Below the pieces are notes generated by a model. The model was not told the DNA's origin and searched no databases. It saw only the letters and a program-made list of their open reading frames with translations. This document shows, piece by piece, positions 63,389 through 64,000 of a stretch of 64,000 nt of DNA (its first letter is position 1; each line of letters opens with the position of its first letter). The DNA comes from Acidobacteriota bacterium. GTDB lineage: Bacteria > Acidobacteriota > Terriglobia > Terriglobales > Acidobacteriaceae. Position numbers and translations under genes: made by a program. The stretch lies in contig JABCZI010000004.1 of assembly GCA_013289765.1 (NCBI GenBank), forward strand, positions 62,001 through 126,000, written 5' to 3'.

Positions 63389-63599
63389 CTATCTGCCACA
63401 GTGTCAATACATTACAACGAAAACACGTAAAAACCTAGTCTCGTTGTGGATTGACGGTTTTTGGCCGTCCGGGTCTTTTAATTCCTCCCTGCGGTTTCTT
63501 TCAGTCAAATCCCGCCTTACTAGATAGAGGCGTCCAGTTCGGCTTCAGCAAGAAGCTGAGAAGGCCGCCCCACAATACTTCGCGACGGGAGGCAACAAA

Positions 63600-64000
63600 A
63601 TGACGACAAAAAAGCACACCGCAACACTGCTAATCCTGATGTTCGTCGGGTTGACGGGATTGGTACACGCGCAGATGTACACGACGATCAAGGCACAGGT
63701 TCCCTTCAACTTCGTAGCGAACGGCAAGACGATGCCGGCGGGCGAATGCACAATTCAATTTATGGTCGACGGACAAACAACGCTCTCGATCACCAGCGGG
63801 AAGCAGCACGCCTTCGCCTACCCCATTGTTGGTGAGTCGTCGAAGGGAAGCAAAAAGACGGCTCTTGTGTTTCACCGATACGGCGACCGGTACTTTCTTG
63901 CCCGTATCAAGCGCGCAGGAAGAATTGGCTATGACTTGCCACCGAGCAAATTAGAAAGCGAACTGCGGGCCGGAAACGTAGCCGAGGAAGTGTTCACGCT
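63600..64000 (+). CDS. exported acidobacterial-type protein, N-terminal part
   Basis: A frame opens at ATG 63600 (GGGAGGCAAC lies just upstream) and runs to the end of the window, 133 codons visible. It has a leader (LLILMFVGLTGLVHA) and a beta-rich domain: YTTIKAQVPFNFVANGKTMP, AGECTIQFMVDGQ, AYPIVGESSKGSKKTALVFH, RYGDRYFLARIKRAG and YDLPPSKLESELRAGN. Proteins of this type are common in acidobacterial genomes and have no known function. It is divergent from the sigma/kinase-STAND operon and may be a target of that sigma factor (inference). Confidence 0.75.
   Translation, partial: MTTKKHTATLLILMFVGLTGLVHAQMYTTIKAQVPFNFVANGKTMPAGECTIQFMVDGQTTLSITSGKQHAFAYPIVGESSKGSKKTALVFHRYGDRYFLARIKRAGRIGYDLPPSKLESELRAGNVAEEVFT

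Noticed and set aside
1-64000. CRISPR arrays, rRNA genes and insertion sequences
   Set aside because: No regularly spaced repeat arrays, no rRNA-like sequence and no transposase motif were seen; the repeats found are dispersed or tandem and short.

Overview
The window reads as chromosome of a soil-type Acidobacteriota (class Terriglobia, near the Koribacter / Sulfotelmatobacter-like lineages). I infer this from the very long receptors with an N-terminal carboxypeptidase-regulatory domain, the ECF sigma factors paired with Ser/Thr kinases, the short exported acidobacterial-type protein at the right edge, the PNGase A homologue and the dispersed REP-like intergenic repeats. No search could be run, so the taxonomic call is an inference.

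Layout. 1-3 kb: a beta-oxidation type cluster on the minus strand (thiolase, 3-hydroxyacyl-CoA dehydrogenase, start of a crotonase). 3-11 kb: a TPR/GAF/degenerate-GGDEF protein, an amino acid permease, a GIDE-domain membrane protein, a CTP-synthase-like amidotransferase lacking its His/Glu pair, and a single-pass membrane protein. 11-15 kb: stress and repair genes (deazaflavin-type nitroreductase, exported MsrB and MsrA, LexA, DUF3224 protein, thioredoxin). 15-23 kb: a sigma/anti-sigma pair, divergent ARPP-1 protein, HEAT protein, and a beta-propeller plus zinc-dependent phospholipase C pair. 23-31 kb: flavin reductase, TetR-cupin pair, GH31 glucosidase, exported regulatory-domain protein, a rhodanese whose reading frame is interrupted by one TGA with a SECIS-like hairpin behind it, OpgC-like and PspC proteins. 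31.7-36.8 kb: branched-chain amino acid operon ilvC-ilvB-ilvN-ilvD with a clear promoter, a palindromic operator and a terminator. 36.8-43.6 kb: PNGase A homologue, AsmA-like protein and a three-gene surface-polysaccharide modification operon.

43.69-58.62 kb is bounded by a 62-bp perfect direct repeat: the right copy is the 3' half of an intact tRNA-Leu(CAA), the left copy a tRNA fragment. This is the expected signature of an element inserted at a tRNA 3' end, although no integrase is visible. It carries two tandem TonB-receptor paralogues and an exported amidase (a likely uptake and hydrolysis locus), a frameshifted gene, an exported protein and a TPR receptor kinase. Beyond the tRNA are a DUF4242 protein, an ECF sigma factor overlapping a kinase-STAND-TPR protein, and the start of an exported acidobacterial protein running off the window.

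The most interesting observations are the putative selenocysteine rhodanese (29563-29907), the integrase-less tRNA-bounded island, the sigma/kinase-STAND module, the palindromes near the ilv and flavin-reductase promoters, and several enzymes with altered active sites. No CRISPR array, rRNA or insertion sequence was seen.
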